A stretch of DNA of 64,000 nucleotides, from NCBI GenBank assembly GCA_016787045.1, contig JAEUVA010000008.1, forward strand, positions 301,743 to 365,742. Reading direction: 5' to 3'. A model generated the notes under the pieces. That model saw only the letters and a program-made list of their open reading frames with translations. It was not told the DNA's origin and ran no database searches. Shown here piece after piece: positions 27,701 to 36,191 of the stretch (positions are counted from its first letter, which is position 1; each line of letters starts with the position of its first letter). This stretch comes from Chitinophagales bacterium. GTDB taxonomy: Bacteria; Bacteroidota; Bacteroidia; Chitinophagales; LD1. A program made the position numbers and the translations under genes.

Positions 27701-28912
27701 CGCCTGGCTGCTGCTGAGTGGGCAACTGTTGTTTTTTACTTCTACGATAAAGGTATTCATACCCGTATCTAAGCCGGTGGGTTGCCAGGTAAAGTAGCCG
27801 TAGCTGGAATCTTTTTTAGTGTAAGCGGTGGTGTACTGCGCACCGGGTATGACCTGCGCCACATTACTGGTGTGATAGACCGAATCGCCCGATTGCTCTA
27901 CCGCCAAGGTGCTAAACGATACCACCTGCCCGGGGCATACCTGCACCAGTGTTGAGTTTACATAAACGCCATTTTGAACGGTGGGTTGTATTACATTACT
28001 AAAGGTGGGGATAGGGTTGGCGCAGCCCGCTAAATTTACTACCACCACTTGTATATCGCGCATGGTAGAGCCAATGAGTACTCCGTTGCGGTATTCTTCT
28101 ACCAAAACCGTAACCACTACTACCTGTACTCCGTTGGGGGTAAAGTTCATTTGCCCCGTGCTGCTGCCAAAACCAAAGGTATTGGCAGGTGTGGTAAACA
28201 TAGGGTTGGTGGGCGAAAAACCGCCTACATGATTGATGGGCAATCCACCGGTAGTAAGCGGGGTAACCAGTGAGTACACTAACGAATCGCCATCTATATC
28301 TACCGCACCGTGGTTGTAGCTAAAGGGCTGATTGGCGCAGATAAATGGCACCGGCAGGGTGGTAAACTCGGGTGAGTTGTTGCAAATATTGCCCGTGTTG
28401 TTGAGCCGCGCTTCTACGTACAAATCTTCTGAATCGGGGTTTTGGAGGTTAGTGATTTGCGCATTGCGGCAGCACTCGCTAAAGCTAATTACCCAATCTG
28501 CACAAGCGGCCGGAAACTGCACCGTGGCAGAATAAGTGAATGCCTGTACGCCCGGAAACGTGCCACCGCTGCAGGTGCTTTGCCCAATGGCCGAGTTGCA
28601 CAGTGGCGAAACCTCGCACGGAATACCTCCGTTGGGGTTTGGATTAGCGCAGGGTTCTTGCAGTAATGTAGCGGTGAAACTTTGCCCGCAAGTAGCTGAC
28701 TGCACATTAACCAACAATGAGGTGGGTGCGCTAATGCCGCTGCAATCGCGGTAAAAACGCAGGGTTATTTTGTAGGTATTAGTAGATGCATTGATGCACT
28801 CATACTGCAAATCGGCACCCATAGCGTGTGAGCCGTACAACTGCTGAGGCACTATGGCAGCAGCGCAAAACAACGTACAAAAGAGGGCTAATGTGTATAG
28901 ACGGTTTATCAT
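24785..28912 (-). CDS. Large T9SS (type B sorting domain) secreted surface protein
   Basis: 1375 residues. A signal peptide (about 1-28) is followed by the start 'SHAMGADLQYECINASTNTY', common in Bacteroidota surface proteins, then Ig/PKD-like modules ('FTWAPTAGLSNPNISNPTAS' near 440-465 and similar units later). Two copies of a ~190-residue domain lie at about 600-784 and 876-1070; both contain 'CGIN..PC', 'PFNNLSVKIACTN' or 'PFNNLTVKMGCTN', and 'YDWDGQSNLIVELC'. The last ~90 residues ('PNAFSPNGDGKNDGFYPV', 'FRIYNRYGQLIHDS', 'WDGKFKGAEQPAGTYLYYV') are the gliding-motility-associated C-terminal domain that directs type IX secretion. The ligand is unknown; adhesion is likely from the architecture. 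Confidence 0.9.
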   Translation of the reverse strand: MINRLYTLALFCTLFCAAAIVPQQLYGSHAMGADLQYECINASTNTYKITLRFYRDCSGISAPTSLLVNVQSATCGQSFTATLLQEPCANPNPNGGIPCEVSPLCNSAIGQSTCSGGTFPGVQAFTYSATVQFPAACADWVISFSECCRNAQITNLQNPDSEDLYVEARLNNTGNICNNSPEFTTLPVPFICANQPFSYNHGAVDIDGDSLVYSLVTPLTTGGLPINHVGGFSPTNPMFTTPANTFGFGSSTGQMNFTPNGVQVVVVTVLVEEYRNGVLIGSTMRDIQVVVVNLAGCANPIPTFSNVIQPTVQNGVYVNSTLVQVCPGQVVSFSTLAVEQSGDSVYHTSNVAQVIPGAQYTTAYTKKDSSYGYFTWQPTGLDTGMNTFIVEVKNNSCPLSSSQAFAITVQVLAGTYAGPDVAYCPAGGPVQLQVYGGTAFTWAPTAGLSNPNISNPTASPTSTTQYIVTSNLSNLCKNTDTIVVSVVPDFTYTLSQTEDTICRFEFAQLTAQPEATYAPYQYTWAPAQSLNNANINNPTAQPDFSTTYVVTIKSNLGCVIKDSLRVIVEGQGPAVKITADKIKVCPGDTIQLTADVSTMPCGINVVPCVGNYVIKDIGTGSGSTTTGTPYSGFYSDGRIQILYRATELTAQGLQAGTITDIAFDVAQKVSSQPFNNLTVKMGCTNLNFFSGNYVGGLAVVANPTAFSTTIGSNTHTLDFPYDWDGQSNLIVELCFDNNSYTNDDAVTITNTGYNSVLYRIADNTSGCNLTAPTASALRPNTRFIQCIEPPKTITYAWTPTTGLFSPDSLNTKLILNQSTEYFLNVSDGECTGGGSILLNIDTSFTISAGPDVPFCNGSPAQLQATLVGTPPNWLGGGICGINGTPCASGNVTRTYNPTGSFSSSVTIFDGAFFGALEDQRSQMLYLASDLQAAGFTAGAISHIGFNIPAKSTVFPFNNLSVKIACTNKTALTNTWEPAQLVYTNATYLTVAGWNDLPLTTAYDWDGQSNLIVELCWDNPDNFPSSGADPITAITRNYDCFHTTTGTLTVGCNLSTAGNLFQILPAMRLRMCASATVPITYVWQPSTGLSATNIGNPLASPPAATTYTVTAYFGGTCPKVDSVTVIPQTFPYTLAPDTFICEGQSVLLSVTGGNQYVWAPATGLSCTNCPNPTADPTATTNYIVQITDTTTGCKVTDTVLVDIVNLNITALWADTLIDQGTPIQLFTTTTGGNGNYTYVWSPAQYLDNATAANPVSTPITNVLYTVTVSNGPCTDTASVNVRVNIIESPIKMPNAFSPNGDGKNDGFYPVSFNGIATVKSFRIYNRYGQLIHDSNQPWDGKFKGAEQPAGTYLYYVIISRPFQQDENVQGSFTLLR

Positions 28913-29068
28913 ATCAGGGGCGGGTTGTAGGGCTAATGTAAACGAATATTGAAATTGGAAGGGTGAAAACTGAAAAAATGAAAAAAACGAATGTGTTTCG
29001 GCTTTCCAATACCTCTAAACGGGTATTTTAACGCCAGACTATTAGCTCTAATAATTGCCATTCTCGGT

Positions 29069-29076
29069 TACATTTG
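29069..29076 (+). promoter_or_regulatory. ffh: Possible -7 box (TACATTTG) for ffh
   Basis: TACATTTG matches the TAnnTTTG consensus exactly, 28 bp before the ffh ATG. No TTG at a standard distance upstream. Confidence 0.4.
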
Positions 29077-29104
29077 CAGCCCTCAAAAAAACAGTTGAAG
29101 CATC

Positions 29105-30430
29105 ATGTTTGAATCATTACAAGAACGATTAGAAGGCGCGTTTAAAACCCTCAAAGGCCAGCACAAACTTACCGAACTCAACATTGCTGAAACGGTAAAA
29201 GAAATCCGGAAGGCACTGGTGGAGGCCGATGTGAGCTACAAAACCGCCAAAGAGTTTACCGATAAAGTAAAAGAAGCCGCTCTGGGTCAAAACGTGCTTA
29301 CTGCCGTACAACCCGGGCAGTTAATGACCAAAGTGATGCACGATGAACTGACCCAACTCATGGGCGGCACCGCAGCAGATTTCAACATTAAAGGCAGCCC
29401 AGCGGTAATTTTGATTGCTGGTTTGCAGGGTTCGGGTAAAACCACTTTTACACACAAGCTGGCGCATTTTTTAAAAACTCAAAAGTACAAGCGCCCCATG
29501 ATGGTGGCCGGTGATGTGTATCGCCCCGCGGCTGTGGACCAGTTGATTGTACTGGGCGAAAAAATAAACGTGCCTGTTTACCACGAAAAAGAAAACAAGA
29601 ACCCCGTACAAATTGCCCTGAACGGTATAGCACAAGCTAAGCAACAAGGGTTAGACTTAGTAATTATTGATACCGCTGGCCGCTTAGCCGTAGATGAAGA
29701 AATGATGAAGGAGATAGCAGCGGTAAAAGCCGCTACTAACCCCAACGAAATTTTGTTTGTGGTAGATAGCATGACCGGCCAAGATGCCGTGAACACCGCC
29801 AAGGCGTTTAACGACTTGCTCAATTTTGATGGCGTGGTGCTTACCAAATTAGATGGCGACACCCGTGGTGGTGCCGCACTCACTATTTCGTACACCGTAG
29901 GCAAGCCCATCAAGTTTGTAAGCACGGGCGAAAAATTTGATACGCTAGATGTTTTTCACCCGGACCGTATGGCCTCGCGTATTTTGGGCATGGGCGATAT
30001 TGTATCATTTGTAGAAAAAGCCCAGCAACAATATGACGAGAAAAAAGCCAAGGAGTTAGAAGAAAAAATACGCAAGAACCAGTTTAACTTCAACGACTTT
30101 TTGGCGCAACTCAGCCAGATTAAAAAAATGGGCAATGTAAAAGACCTGCTGGGCATGATACCCGGCATGGGCAAAGCCATAAAAGATGTGGACATCAGCA
30201 ATGATTCGTTCAAAAAAATTGAAGCCCTCATTTACTCCATGACCCCCAAAGAGCGCGAAAACCCCGAGCTATTAGACGGCAAACGTAAAGTACGCATTGC
30301 CAAAGGCAGCGGCAACACCATACAGGAAGTGAACCAGTTTCTGAAGCAATTTGAAGAAATGAAGAAGATGATGAAGAGCATGCAAAAAATGACCTCTGCC
30401 GGCCGCATGATTAAGGGAATGCCACGGTAG
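29105..30430 (+). CDS. ffh: Signal recognition particle protein Ffh
   Basis: 441 residues. The N domain (1-~90) is followed by the SRP GTPase G domain, with 'GLQGSGKTTFTHKLA' (P-loop), 'IDTAGRLAVDEEMMKE' and 'TKLDGDTRGGAAL'. A methionine-rich M domain (~300-441; 'MIPGMGKAIK', 'KKMMKSMQKMTSAGRM') binds the signal sequence and 4.5S RNA. It targets nascent membrane proteins to FtsY and SecYEG. No SRP RNA gene was seen in the window. Confidence 0.98.
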   Translation: MFESLQERLEGAFKTLKGQHKLTELNIAETVKEIRKALVEADVSYKTAKEFTDKVKEAALGQNVLTAVQPGQLMTKVMHDELTQLMGGTAADFNIKGSPAVILIAGLQGSGKTTFTHKLAHFLKTQKYKRPMMVAGDVYRPAAVDQLIVLGEKINVPVYHEKENKNPVQIALNGIAQAKQQGLDLVIIDTAGRLAVDEEMMKEIAAVKAATNPNEILFVVDSMTGQDAVNTAKAFNDLLNFDGVVLTKLDGDTRGGAALTISYTVGKPIKFVSTGEKFDTLDVFHPDRMASRILGMGDIVSFVEKAQQQYDEKKAKELEEKIRKNQFNFNDFLAQLSQIKKMGNVKDLLGMIPGMGKAIKDVDISNDSFKKIEALIYSMTPKERENPELLDGKRKVRIAKGSGNTIQEVNQFLKQFEEMKKMMKSMQKMTSAGRMIKGMPR

Positions 30431-30489
30431 TACCATTAGCAGCCCGCATCAGTTTTCTGCTACCACCCAAACTATAAAACAGCCACATC

Positions 30490-31218
30490 ATGAAATTTGC
30501 ACTTATCGGATACGGAAAAATGGGTAAAGAAATTGAGCAAGTTATCAAAGACACTCAGGCCGGTGAAGTGGTATTGAAAGTAACGGAACAAAACCTGCAC
30601 GAACTTACCACACAAAACTTACAACAGTGCGATGTAGCCATTGAGTTCACCCAGCCCGATTCTGCGGTAAAAAATATCTACACCTGTTTTGAAGCCGGCA
30701 TTCCGGTAGTGGTAGGCACCACCGCATGGTTACACCAGTTAGATGAAGTAAAAACCCAATGTGCTGCAAAAAACGGTGCGCTGTTCTTCTCTCCTAACTT
30801 TAGCATTGGTGTAAACCTGTTTTGGGAAGCCAACCGCAAACTGGCGCAACTCATGAACTCCCAACCGCAGTACCAAATAGACATGGTAGAAATACACCAC
30901 ACCGAAAAAAAAGATGCCCCCAGTGGTACAGCGGTTAAAACTGCCGAAGTGATACTACCCGAAATAGACCGCTACCAAAAATGGCAGTTAGTTAATGAGG
31001 GAGAAACATCAACTGCTCCCCTGCTGCCTATTGTAGCTTTGCGCCAGCCCAACGTGCCCGGCACACACACGGTTACCTACACCTCTGCTGTAGATTCTAT
31101 CAGCATTACACACGAAGCCAAAAGCCGCAGAGGATTTGCCGAAGGTGCAGTAGTAGCCGCAAAATGGTTGGTAGGCAAAAAAGGAGTTTTTGACATGAAA
31201 GATTTATTGAATTTTTAG
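30490..31218 (+). CDS. dapB: 4-hydroxy-tetrahydrodipicolinate reductase
   Basis: 242 residues. It has an N-terminal Rossmann fold ('MKFALIGYGKMGKEIEQVI'), 'VVVGTTAW' and 'SPNFSIGVNLFWEA', and the catalytic and substrate-binding segment 'VEIHHTEKKDAPSGTAVKTAE' (His-His, Lys and Gly-Thr). It reduces hydroxytetrahydrodipicolinate with NAD(P)H in the lysine/diaminopimelate pathway. It lies 59 bp after ffh on the same strand; no other dap genes are adjacent. Confidence 0.97.
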   Translation: MKFALIGYGKMGKEIEQVIKDTQAGEVVLKVTEQNLHELTTQNLQQCDVAIEFTQPDSAVKNIYTCFEAGIPVVVGTTAWLHQLDEVKTQCAAKNGALFFSPNFSIGVNLFWEANRKLAQLMNSQPQYQIDMVEIHHTEKKDAPSGTAVKTAEVILPEIDRYQKWQLVNEGETSTAPLLPIVALRQPNVPGTHTVTYTSAVDSISITHEAKSRRGFAEGAVVAAKWLVGKKGVFDMKDLLNF

Positions 31219-31307
31219 CGTTTCACTTTGTTCAACAAACCTGTTTTAAGTAAGCTATAACTGCTTTCTCACTTACTCGCATAAAGATTTTTTATACCTT
31301 GCCACTC

Positions 31308-31727
31308 ATGAATCCTATCCTACGCAATATATTGACAGTACTTGCCGGATTAGTTATTGGCGGTATAGCCAACATGCTTTTAATCCAAATTAGCGGCTAC
31401 ATTATTCCTCCGCCCGAAGGCGCAGATGTAAAAACAATAGAAGGGCTTCAGTCCTCCATCCATCTATTTCAACCCAAACATTTTTTAATGCCTTTTTTGG
31501 CTCATGCGTTAGGCACATTGGTGGGTGCAGCCATTACCACCGCTTTAGCAGCTAACCGGGCTTTGTGGCTGTGTGTATTGGTGGCATCGTTTTCGTTTGT
31601 AGGCGGTGTAGTAGCCGTAAAAATGCTTCCTGCACCAATGTGGTTTAATGTCACCGACCTTACGTTGGCATACTTTCCAATGGGATGGCTGGGCTATAAA
31701 ACTGTTACAGCAATCAAAGGCAAGTAA
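31308..31727 (+). CDS. Small four-helix membrane protein of unknown function
   Basis: 139 residues from the ATG at 31308; an in-frame TTG nine bases earlier is less likely. Four hydrophobic segments lie at about 7-28, 58-80, 84-106 and 114-134, with short loops, and there is a Lys-rich C-terminus ('TAIKGK'). No catalytic motif was recognised. folA starts 3 bp after its stop, so the two are co-transcribed, but this does not reveal a role. Confidence 0.75.
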   Translation: MNPILRNILTVLAGLVIGGIANMLLIQISGYIIPPPEGADVKTIEGLQSSIHLFQPKHFLMPFLAHALGTLVGAAITTALAANRALWLCVLVASFSFVGGVVAVKMLPAPMWFNVTDLTLAYFPMGWLGYKTVTAIKGK

Positions 31728-31730
31728 ACT

Positions 31731-32249
31731 ATGCAACTATCCATTGTAGTAGCCATTAGTGATAACTTGGCCATAGGTGCCCAAGGCGACCTGCTGTGGC
31801 GCTTGCCTGCCGATATGAAACGCTTTAAAGAAATTACTTATGGGCACCATGTGCTGATGGGTCGCAAAACGTACGAAAGCATACCCGAAAAATTTCGCCC
31901 GCTGCCCGGCAGAGTAAACATTGTAGTTACCCGCCAGCAAAACTATGCGGCACCCGGCTGCAAAGTAGTAAGCAGTGTGCAAGAAGGTATAGATTTTGCC
32001 CGCGAATGTGGCGAGCAAGAGTTGATGATAGTAGGCGGAGCAGAAATTTACAAGCAATGCCTGCCGTTAACCAACTGCATATACCTTACCACAGTACACC
32101 ACACATTTGAAGATGCCGATGCGTTTTTTCCGGTGCTAAATAAAGAGTGGCAAAAAGTAAGCGAAGAAACTTTTGCAGCAGATGAGAAACACGCCTATAG
32201 CTACACCTTTGCGGAATGGCGAAACCAATCGCTCATTCATTCACACTAG
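31731..32249 (+). CDS. folA: Dihydrofolate reductase
   Basis: 172 residues. The DHFR core is complete: 'SIVVAISDNLAIGAQGDLLWRLPADMKRFKEIT' region with the W-x-L-P-x-D active-site loop, 'HHVLMGRKTYESIPEKFRPLPGR' region with the NADPH-binding G-R-K-T, and 'ELMIVGGAEIYKQCLP'. It reduces dihydrofolate to tetrahydrofolate. thyA is not adjacent. Its 3' end overlaps the convergent Sua5-like gene by 17 bp. Confidence 0.96.
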   Translation: MQLSIVVAISDNLAIGAQGDLLWRLPADMKRFKEITYGHHVLMGRKTYESIPEKFRPLPGRVNIVVTRQQNYAAPGCKVVSSVQEGIDFARECGEQELMIVGGAEIYKQCLPLTNCIYLTTVHHTFEDADAFFPVLNKEWQKVSEETFAADEKHAYSYTFAEWRNQSLIHSH

Positions 32250-33189
32250 CTCTGTAAAGGCGGTCGTTAATGGCTCTGCCCAAGCCCATCTCCGGAAAAC
32301 GAATGGCATAAATTGCCGATACATCGCTTTTATCTAACTGGCGCATAGCCGCAAACAAGTTTTTTGCAGCTTCGCTCAGGTTGCCCGCTGGCGATAACAA
32401 GATTTGATTTTGATGAGAAATGTATGGCAAATGCTCGTTATATAAAATATACCCCGCCTCTAAGTCGGTTGCCTTACCGGCCGATTCCAGCAAAAACATT
32501 TTCTTTTTTGGCGCATAGTGGTGCTGCAACATACCGGGGGCCTTAGGGTTGGCAGATTGTTGTGTTTCTACCCGCACTTTGCCTACCACTTTTTCTATCT
32601 CTTCTACGGCTAATCCGCCTAAGCGGTTAACTACTACTTCATCATCCACAAATCCCACTATGGTACTTTCTACCCCTACATCGGTTACTCCTCCATCTAA
32701 AATGTAAGGTATGCGCCCATGCAACTGGTCGTACACATGGTACGAGGAGGTGGGGCTGATGTACCCAAAAGGATTGGCACTTGGTGCCGCCAACGGAAAA
32801 TCTATTTCTTGCAATAACTGCAAGGTGAGTGGATGGTTAGGTACCCGTATGGCCACCGTATCTAACCCCGATGTAACCAAATACGGAATACACTCCCGCT
32901 TTGGTAACAGCACCGTAAGCGGCCCCGGAGAAAATTTTTGTAAAAGCAGCTTGGCTTTGGGCGGAATATGCGCAGCATACTTTTCAATAGCTGCAATGCT
33001 GTGTACATGCACAATTAACGGATCAAAATGCGGGCGATTTTTGGCTTTAAAGATTTTGAGCACCGCATCTTCGTTCAGCGCGTTTCCGGCCAGGCCATAA
33101 ACTGTTTCGGTGGGTATGCCTACCACTTCGCCTTTGTGTAGCCAAGCGGCAGCTTTAGCCACACTGGTGTTGATTTCTGTTTCAAACAT
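32233..33189 (-). CDS. L-threonylcarbamoyladenylate synthase (Sua5/YrdC/TsaC family)
   Basis: 318 residues, the long Sua5 form. The YrdC domain occupies about 10-200 ('VVGIPTETVYGLAGNAL', 'KIFKAKNRPHFDPLIVHV', 'PGPLTVLLPKR', 'VAIRVPNHPLTLQLL', 'PLAAPSANPFGYISPTS'). A C-terminal Sua5 extension starts with 'NPKAPGMLQHHYAPKKKM'. It makes threonylcarbamoyl-AMP for the t6A37 modification of ANN-decoding tRNAs. The stop codon lies inside the 3' end of folA on the other strand. Confidence 0.95.
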   Translation of the reverse strand: MFETEINTSVAKAAAWLHKGEVVGIPTETVYGLAGNALNEDAVLKIFKAKNRPHFDPLIVHVHSIAAIEKYAAHIPPKAKLLLQKFSPGPLTVLLPKRECIPYLVTSGLDTVAIRVPNHPLTLQLLQEIDFPLAAPSANPFGYISPTSSYHVYDQLHGRIPYILDGGVTDVGVESTIVGFVDDEVVVNRLGGLAVEEIEKVVGKVRVETQQSANPKAPGMLQHHYAPKKKMFLLESAGKATDLEAGYILYNEHLPYISHQNQILLSPAGNLSEAAKNLFAAMRQLDKSDVSAIYAIRFPEMGLGRAINDRLYRASVNE

Positions 33190-33203
33190 CTGTAAACAAA
33201 AAT

Positions 33204-34382
33204 CTATTTAAAAGCATCTAAACCGGTTACATCGTGGCCGGTAATCAGCAAGTGAATATCGTGTGTGCCTTCGTAGGTCACTACAGTTTCTAAATTCATA
33301 AGGTGGCGCATAATAGGGTACTCACCGGTTATACCCATGCCGCCCAGCATTTGGCGGGCATCGCGGGCTACCGTTAGCGCCATATCGCAGCTATTGCGCT
33401 TGGCCATACTGATTTGTGCCGGTGTGGCGCGGCCTTCATTTTTGAGTACTCCCAATCGCCAAACCATCAATTGTGCTTTGGTTATCTCGGTAATCATCTC
33501 CGCCAGTTTTTTCTGCTGCAACTGAAACTGCCCGATTGGTTTACCAAATTGCACGCGCTCTTTGGCATAGCGCAAAGCTGTATCATAACAATCTAATGCT
33601 GCACCTATGGCTCCCCAAGCAATACCGTAGCGCGCTGTAGATAAACAACCCAAGGGGCCTTTGATACCTTCTACGTTGGGCAATAAATTTTCTTTGGGCA
33701 CCTTAACATTATTGAACACTAACTCACCGGTAATAGAGGCACGCAAACTCCACTTGTTATGTGTGGTGGGGGTGGTAAATCCTTCCATACCGCGCTCTAC
33801 TATCACGCCACGTATTTTACCTATTTCATTTTTTGCCCATACTACTGCAATATCTGCCAAGGGCGAATTGCTAATCCACATTTTAGCGCCATTGAGCAGG
33901 TAGTGATCGCCTTTATCTTCTATGCGGGTTTCCATACCGGCCGGGTTAGAGCCATGGTTGGGTTCAGTTAATCCAAAGCAGCCAAACAATTCTCCTTTAC
34001 CCAGTTTGGGCAGATACTTTTTGCGCTGCTCCTCACTACCATACTTGTAAATGGGATACATGACCAGCGAACCTTGTACTGAGGCCGTAGAGCGCACGCC
34101 CGAATCGCAACGCTCTAATTCTTGCATAATTATACCATAAGCAATTTCATCTAAACCGCCACCGCCATATTCGGCCGGTAAACTGGGGCCAAATGCACCT
34201 ATTTCGCCCAGTTCTTTTACAATATGTTTGGGGAAATCTGCGCGCTGTGCGTAGTCTTCTATAATTGGGCTTAGGTTTTTCTTTACATAGTTGCGAATAG
34301 TTTCGCGGATGAGTTTGTGCTCCGGTGTAAGCAAGTCATCTATCTGGTAATAATCGTGTCCGTTGTATAAATCGCTTCTCAT
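33204..34382 (-). CDS. Acyl-CoA dehydrogenase, glutaryl-CoA dehydrogenase type
   Basis: 392 residues. The acyl-CoA dehydrogenase fold is complete; FAD and substrate regions include 'GCFGLTEPNHGSNPAGMET' and 'KMWISNSPLADIAVVWAK'. The catalytic glutamate is in 'TYEGTHDIHLLITGHDVTG', the sequence context of glutaryl-CoA dehydrogenases. 'PLGCLSTARYGIAWGAIGAA' also matches that subfamily. It would oxidatively decarboxylate glutaryl-CoA to crotonyl-CoA in lysine/tryptophan catabolism; a broader acyl-CoA substrate cannot be excluded. It lies 14 bp upstream of the Sua5-like gene on the minus strand. Confidence 0.9.
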   Translation of the reverse strand: MRSDLYNGHDYYQIDDLLTPEHKLIRETIRNYVKKNLSPIIEDYAQRADFPKHIVKELGEIGAFGPSLPAEYGGGGLDEIAYGIIMQELERCDSGVRSTASVQGSLVMYPIYKYGSEEQRKKYLPKLGKGELFGCFGLTEPNHGSNPAGMETRIEDKGDHYLLNGAKMWISNSPLADIAVVWAKNEIGKIRGVIVERGMEGFTTPTTHNKWSLRASITGELVFNNVKVPKENLLPNVEGIKGPLGCLSTARYGIAWGAIGAALDCYDTALRYAKERVQFGKPIGQFQLQQKKLAEMITEITKAQLMVWRLGVLKNEGRATPAQISMAKRNSCDMALTVARDARQMLGGMGITGEYPIMRHLMNLETVVTYEGTHDIHLLITGHDVTGLDAFK

Positions 34383-34401
34383 GTTTTAGAAATTTGTGGA
34401 G

Positions 34402-34409
34402 CGAATGTA
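34402..34409 (-). promoter_or_regulatory. Possible -7 box (TACATTCG) for the acyl-CoA dehydrogenase gene
   Basis: On the minus strand TACATTCG stands 19 bp before the start codon at 34382. It is one base off TAnnTTTG and identical to the octamers before the FKBP and histidine phosphatase genes. Confidence 0.35.
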
Positions 34410-34500
34410 GAAATTATGTGAAGTTGAATTGTTACTCATTTGGTTGGTAGTGGTTGTTTAATAAATTGGCATTGCATTTGAATTCTTAAACACAAAAAAT

Positions 34501-34974
34501 ATGCACATGAAAAGAAACCTATCTATTGCTGCAGCATTATCTGCTACTATTCTATTCCTAATGTCTTTTGTACTGATGCAGGAGCGCGAAAAAAACCAGA
34601 TAGAGCGCGTATGGTACAACCAAGAAAAAACCAGTAAAATTCAGATTTACTTAGCCAAAGACGGTAAGTACTATGGCAAAATAGTATGGTTGAGTGAACC
34701 CAACGACCCCGACACCAAACAACCCAAAGTAGATAAAAACAATACCGATGAGGCCAAGCGCAAAGACCCAATTATGGGTATGATAAACCTGCGCGGGTAC
34801 TCTGTGGATCCCAAAGACCCTAATGTGTACGATGGCGGCACTATCTATGACCCGCGTAATGGCAAAACCTACTGCGGCAAAATTACCATGAAAGGTACTA
34901 CACTTGATTTGCGTGGCTTTATCTGCAACTTCTCTATTTTGGGAAGAACTAATACCTGGACGCTTGCTGAGTAG
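34501..34974 (+). CDS. Exported DUF2147-family protein
   Basis: 157 residues; ATG at 34501, or 34507 two codons later. A signal peptide (about 1-28, 'SIAAALSATILFLMSFVLMQ') precedes a DUF2147 domain: 'RVWYNQEKTSKIQIYLAKDGKYYGKIVWL', 'YDGGTIYDPRNGKTYCGKITM', 'TLDLRGFI' and 'GRTNTWTL'. DUF2147 is a lipocalin-like beta-barrel-type domain of unknown function, common in Bacteroidota and Proteobacteria and usually periplasmic. It is a single-gene unit ended by a clear terminator. Confidence 0.85.
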   Translation: MHMKRNLSIAAALSATILFLMSFVLMQEREKNQIERVWYNQEKTSKIQIYLAKDGKYYGKIVWLSEPNDPDTKQPKVDKNNTDEAKRKDPIMGMINLRGYSVDPKDPNVYDGGTIYDPRNGKTYCGKITMKGTTLDLRGFICNFSILGRTNTWTLAE

Positions 34975-34993
34975 TTATCCAACTATCTAAAAA

Positions 34994-35028
34994 CAAAAAA
35001 TCCCCACCGAATGGTGGGGATTTTTTTT
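34994..35028 (+). terminator. Strong terminator after the DUF2147 gene (bidirectional)
   Basis: TCCCCACC (35001-35008) and GGTGGGGA (35013-35020) pair perfectly around GAAT, flanked by six A on the left and eight T on the right. It can therefore terminate both this gene and the convergent gene ending at 35046. Confidence 0.92.
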
Positions 35029-35045
35029 GCCTGTATCTTTTTTTA

Positions 35046-35417
35046 TTACTCCACCTCCTTCACCCCGGTAACAAAATAATTGGTTTCTCCTTGCCAAGGC
35101 ATGGCTTTGATTTTCTCTTCGTACTGCAATACTACCCGCTCGCCTTCGTGCTTCTGCAATTCAGCAGCCACCGCTTCGCTTTTTACTGAGAAATTCCAAA
35201 TCTGATTTGCCTGAGCGGTATTGGGGATATTGCCCAGCCCGCCCATGTTTAGCTCTCCCTCGTAAGTTTTAAGTACAAAACCGCGCTTGCTTAGCTTAGT
35301 AAGTACACCAGCACGGGTTCCTTCGCTGTACGTAAAATTAAAAACGAAAAATGTTACCGCCAGCCCTACAATTATGAGCAAGCCGAACACCAACAAAACT
35401 TTACGAAAAGTAGCCAT
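35046..35417 (-). CDS. Single-pass membrane protein of unknown function
   Basis: 123 residues. One transmembrane helix (about 7-28) is followed by 'YSEGTRAGVLTKLSKRGFVLKTYEGELNMG', a pattern I recognise from a conserved small Bacteroidota family that databases often mislabel 6-phosphogluconate dehydrogenase. It has no dehydrogenase fold. The C-terminal part (about 60-123) would be exposed to the periplasm. It starts 6 bp after the stop of the upstream lipoprotein gene (minus-strand order), so the two are in one operon. Confidence 0.75.
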   Translation of the reverse strand: MATFRKVLLVFGLLIIVGLAVTFFVFNFTYSEGTRAGVLTKLSKRGFVLKTYEGELNMGGLGNIPNTAQANQIWNFSVKSEAVAAELQKHEGERVVLQYEEKIKAMPWQGETNYFVTGVKEVE

Positions 35418-35423
35418 AGGGTT

Positions 35424-36191
35424 CTATTTAGAGCAGTTAAAATATTGATAAGTAACATACTTAGTATCCATGCCACTTACCGGTGTAAGGTAAGTACGTA
35501 CCGTTTTGCTGAGGTAGCCGTTACGGTCTAAGGTGTGCGCAAACTGCACCCTTATGGTGTCATTAGCCGGTAGCTGAATCATGTAAATGCTGTCTAAAAG
35601 ATTGTTATCTGTTTTGCCAAACAAAGTGGTGTAATTGAATTCAAAAAAATCGAACCCTGTTTTGTTTTGGGCAGTGTTGTAGAAGAACAAATAATCTATA
35701 TCGTGCGTAGAGCCGGAGTAGTGTTTGCCGCTGGTGCGGTTTCCATTAGAGTAATTAAACGTATTGGCTTGTAAGCCAATACTGCTGTTGGTGGTTTTGC
35801 TCTCCAATTGGCCGGCTGTGTTGTATTGTGCAGCTGTGGTTTCTGTACCGGTTACGGCTCCCAAATAGTTGTAGTACGTTTTTGAACCGGTGCCAATGTT
35901 TTGCCCATTTGCCAATGAAGCCGCCAAGTAAGCTACAAGTGAGTCTTTGTTATCGCGGGACCATACAAATACAGAGTCTGTGGTGTATGCTATGCTATCT
36001 TTGTTTAATGTGGGGTGCAACACTTTCTGAATTCTACCATCGGCATAATAGCTATAAACAGTTGGCCGGGTGGTGTTGCTACCATCGGTAACAAACATTT
36101 TGCCCAAATTGCAGGTTTGCTCCTTTTTGTTGCAACTAAAAACCGTAACTGCAAATGCAGCCAGTACAACAACCCATACATTACTTTTCAT
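35424..36191 (-). CDS. Lipoprotein of unknown function
   Basis: 255 residues with a lipobox signal peptide ('VVVLAAFAVTVFSCNKKEQTC', cleavage before Cys20). The mature part is beta-rich with many Tyr/Thr/Asn residues ('YYADGRIQKVLHPTLNKDS', 'YSNGNRTSGKHYSGSTHDIDYLF'), similar in style to RHS/YD-type or DUF4595-like repeats, but I do not recognise a family with certainty. It probably sits at the outer membrane. Its start overlaps the end of the upstream small lipoprotein gene by 11 bp. Confidence 0.7.
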   Translation of the reverse strand: MKSNVWVVVLAAFAVTVFSCNKKEQTCNLGKMFVTDGSNTTRPTVYSYYADGRIQKVLHPTLNKDSIAYTTDSVFVWSRDNKDSLVAYLAASLANGQNIGTGSKTYYNYLGAVTGTETTAAQYNTAGQLESKTTNSSIGLQANTFNYSNGNRTSGKHYSGSTHDIDYLFFYNTAQNKTGFDFFEFNYTTLFGKTDNNLLDSIYMIQLPANDTIRVQFAHTLDRNGYLSKTVRTYLTPVSGMDTKYVTYQYFNCSK

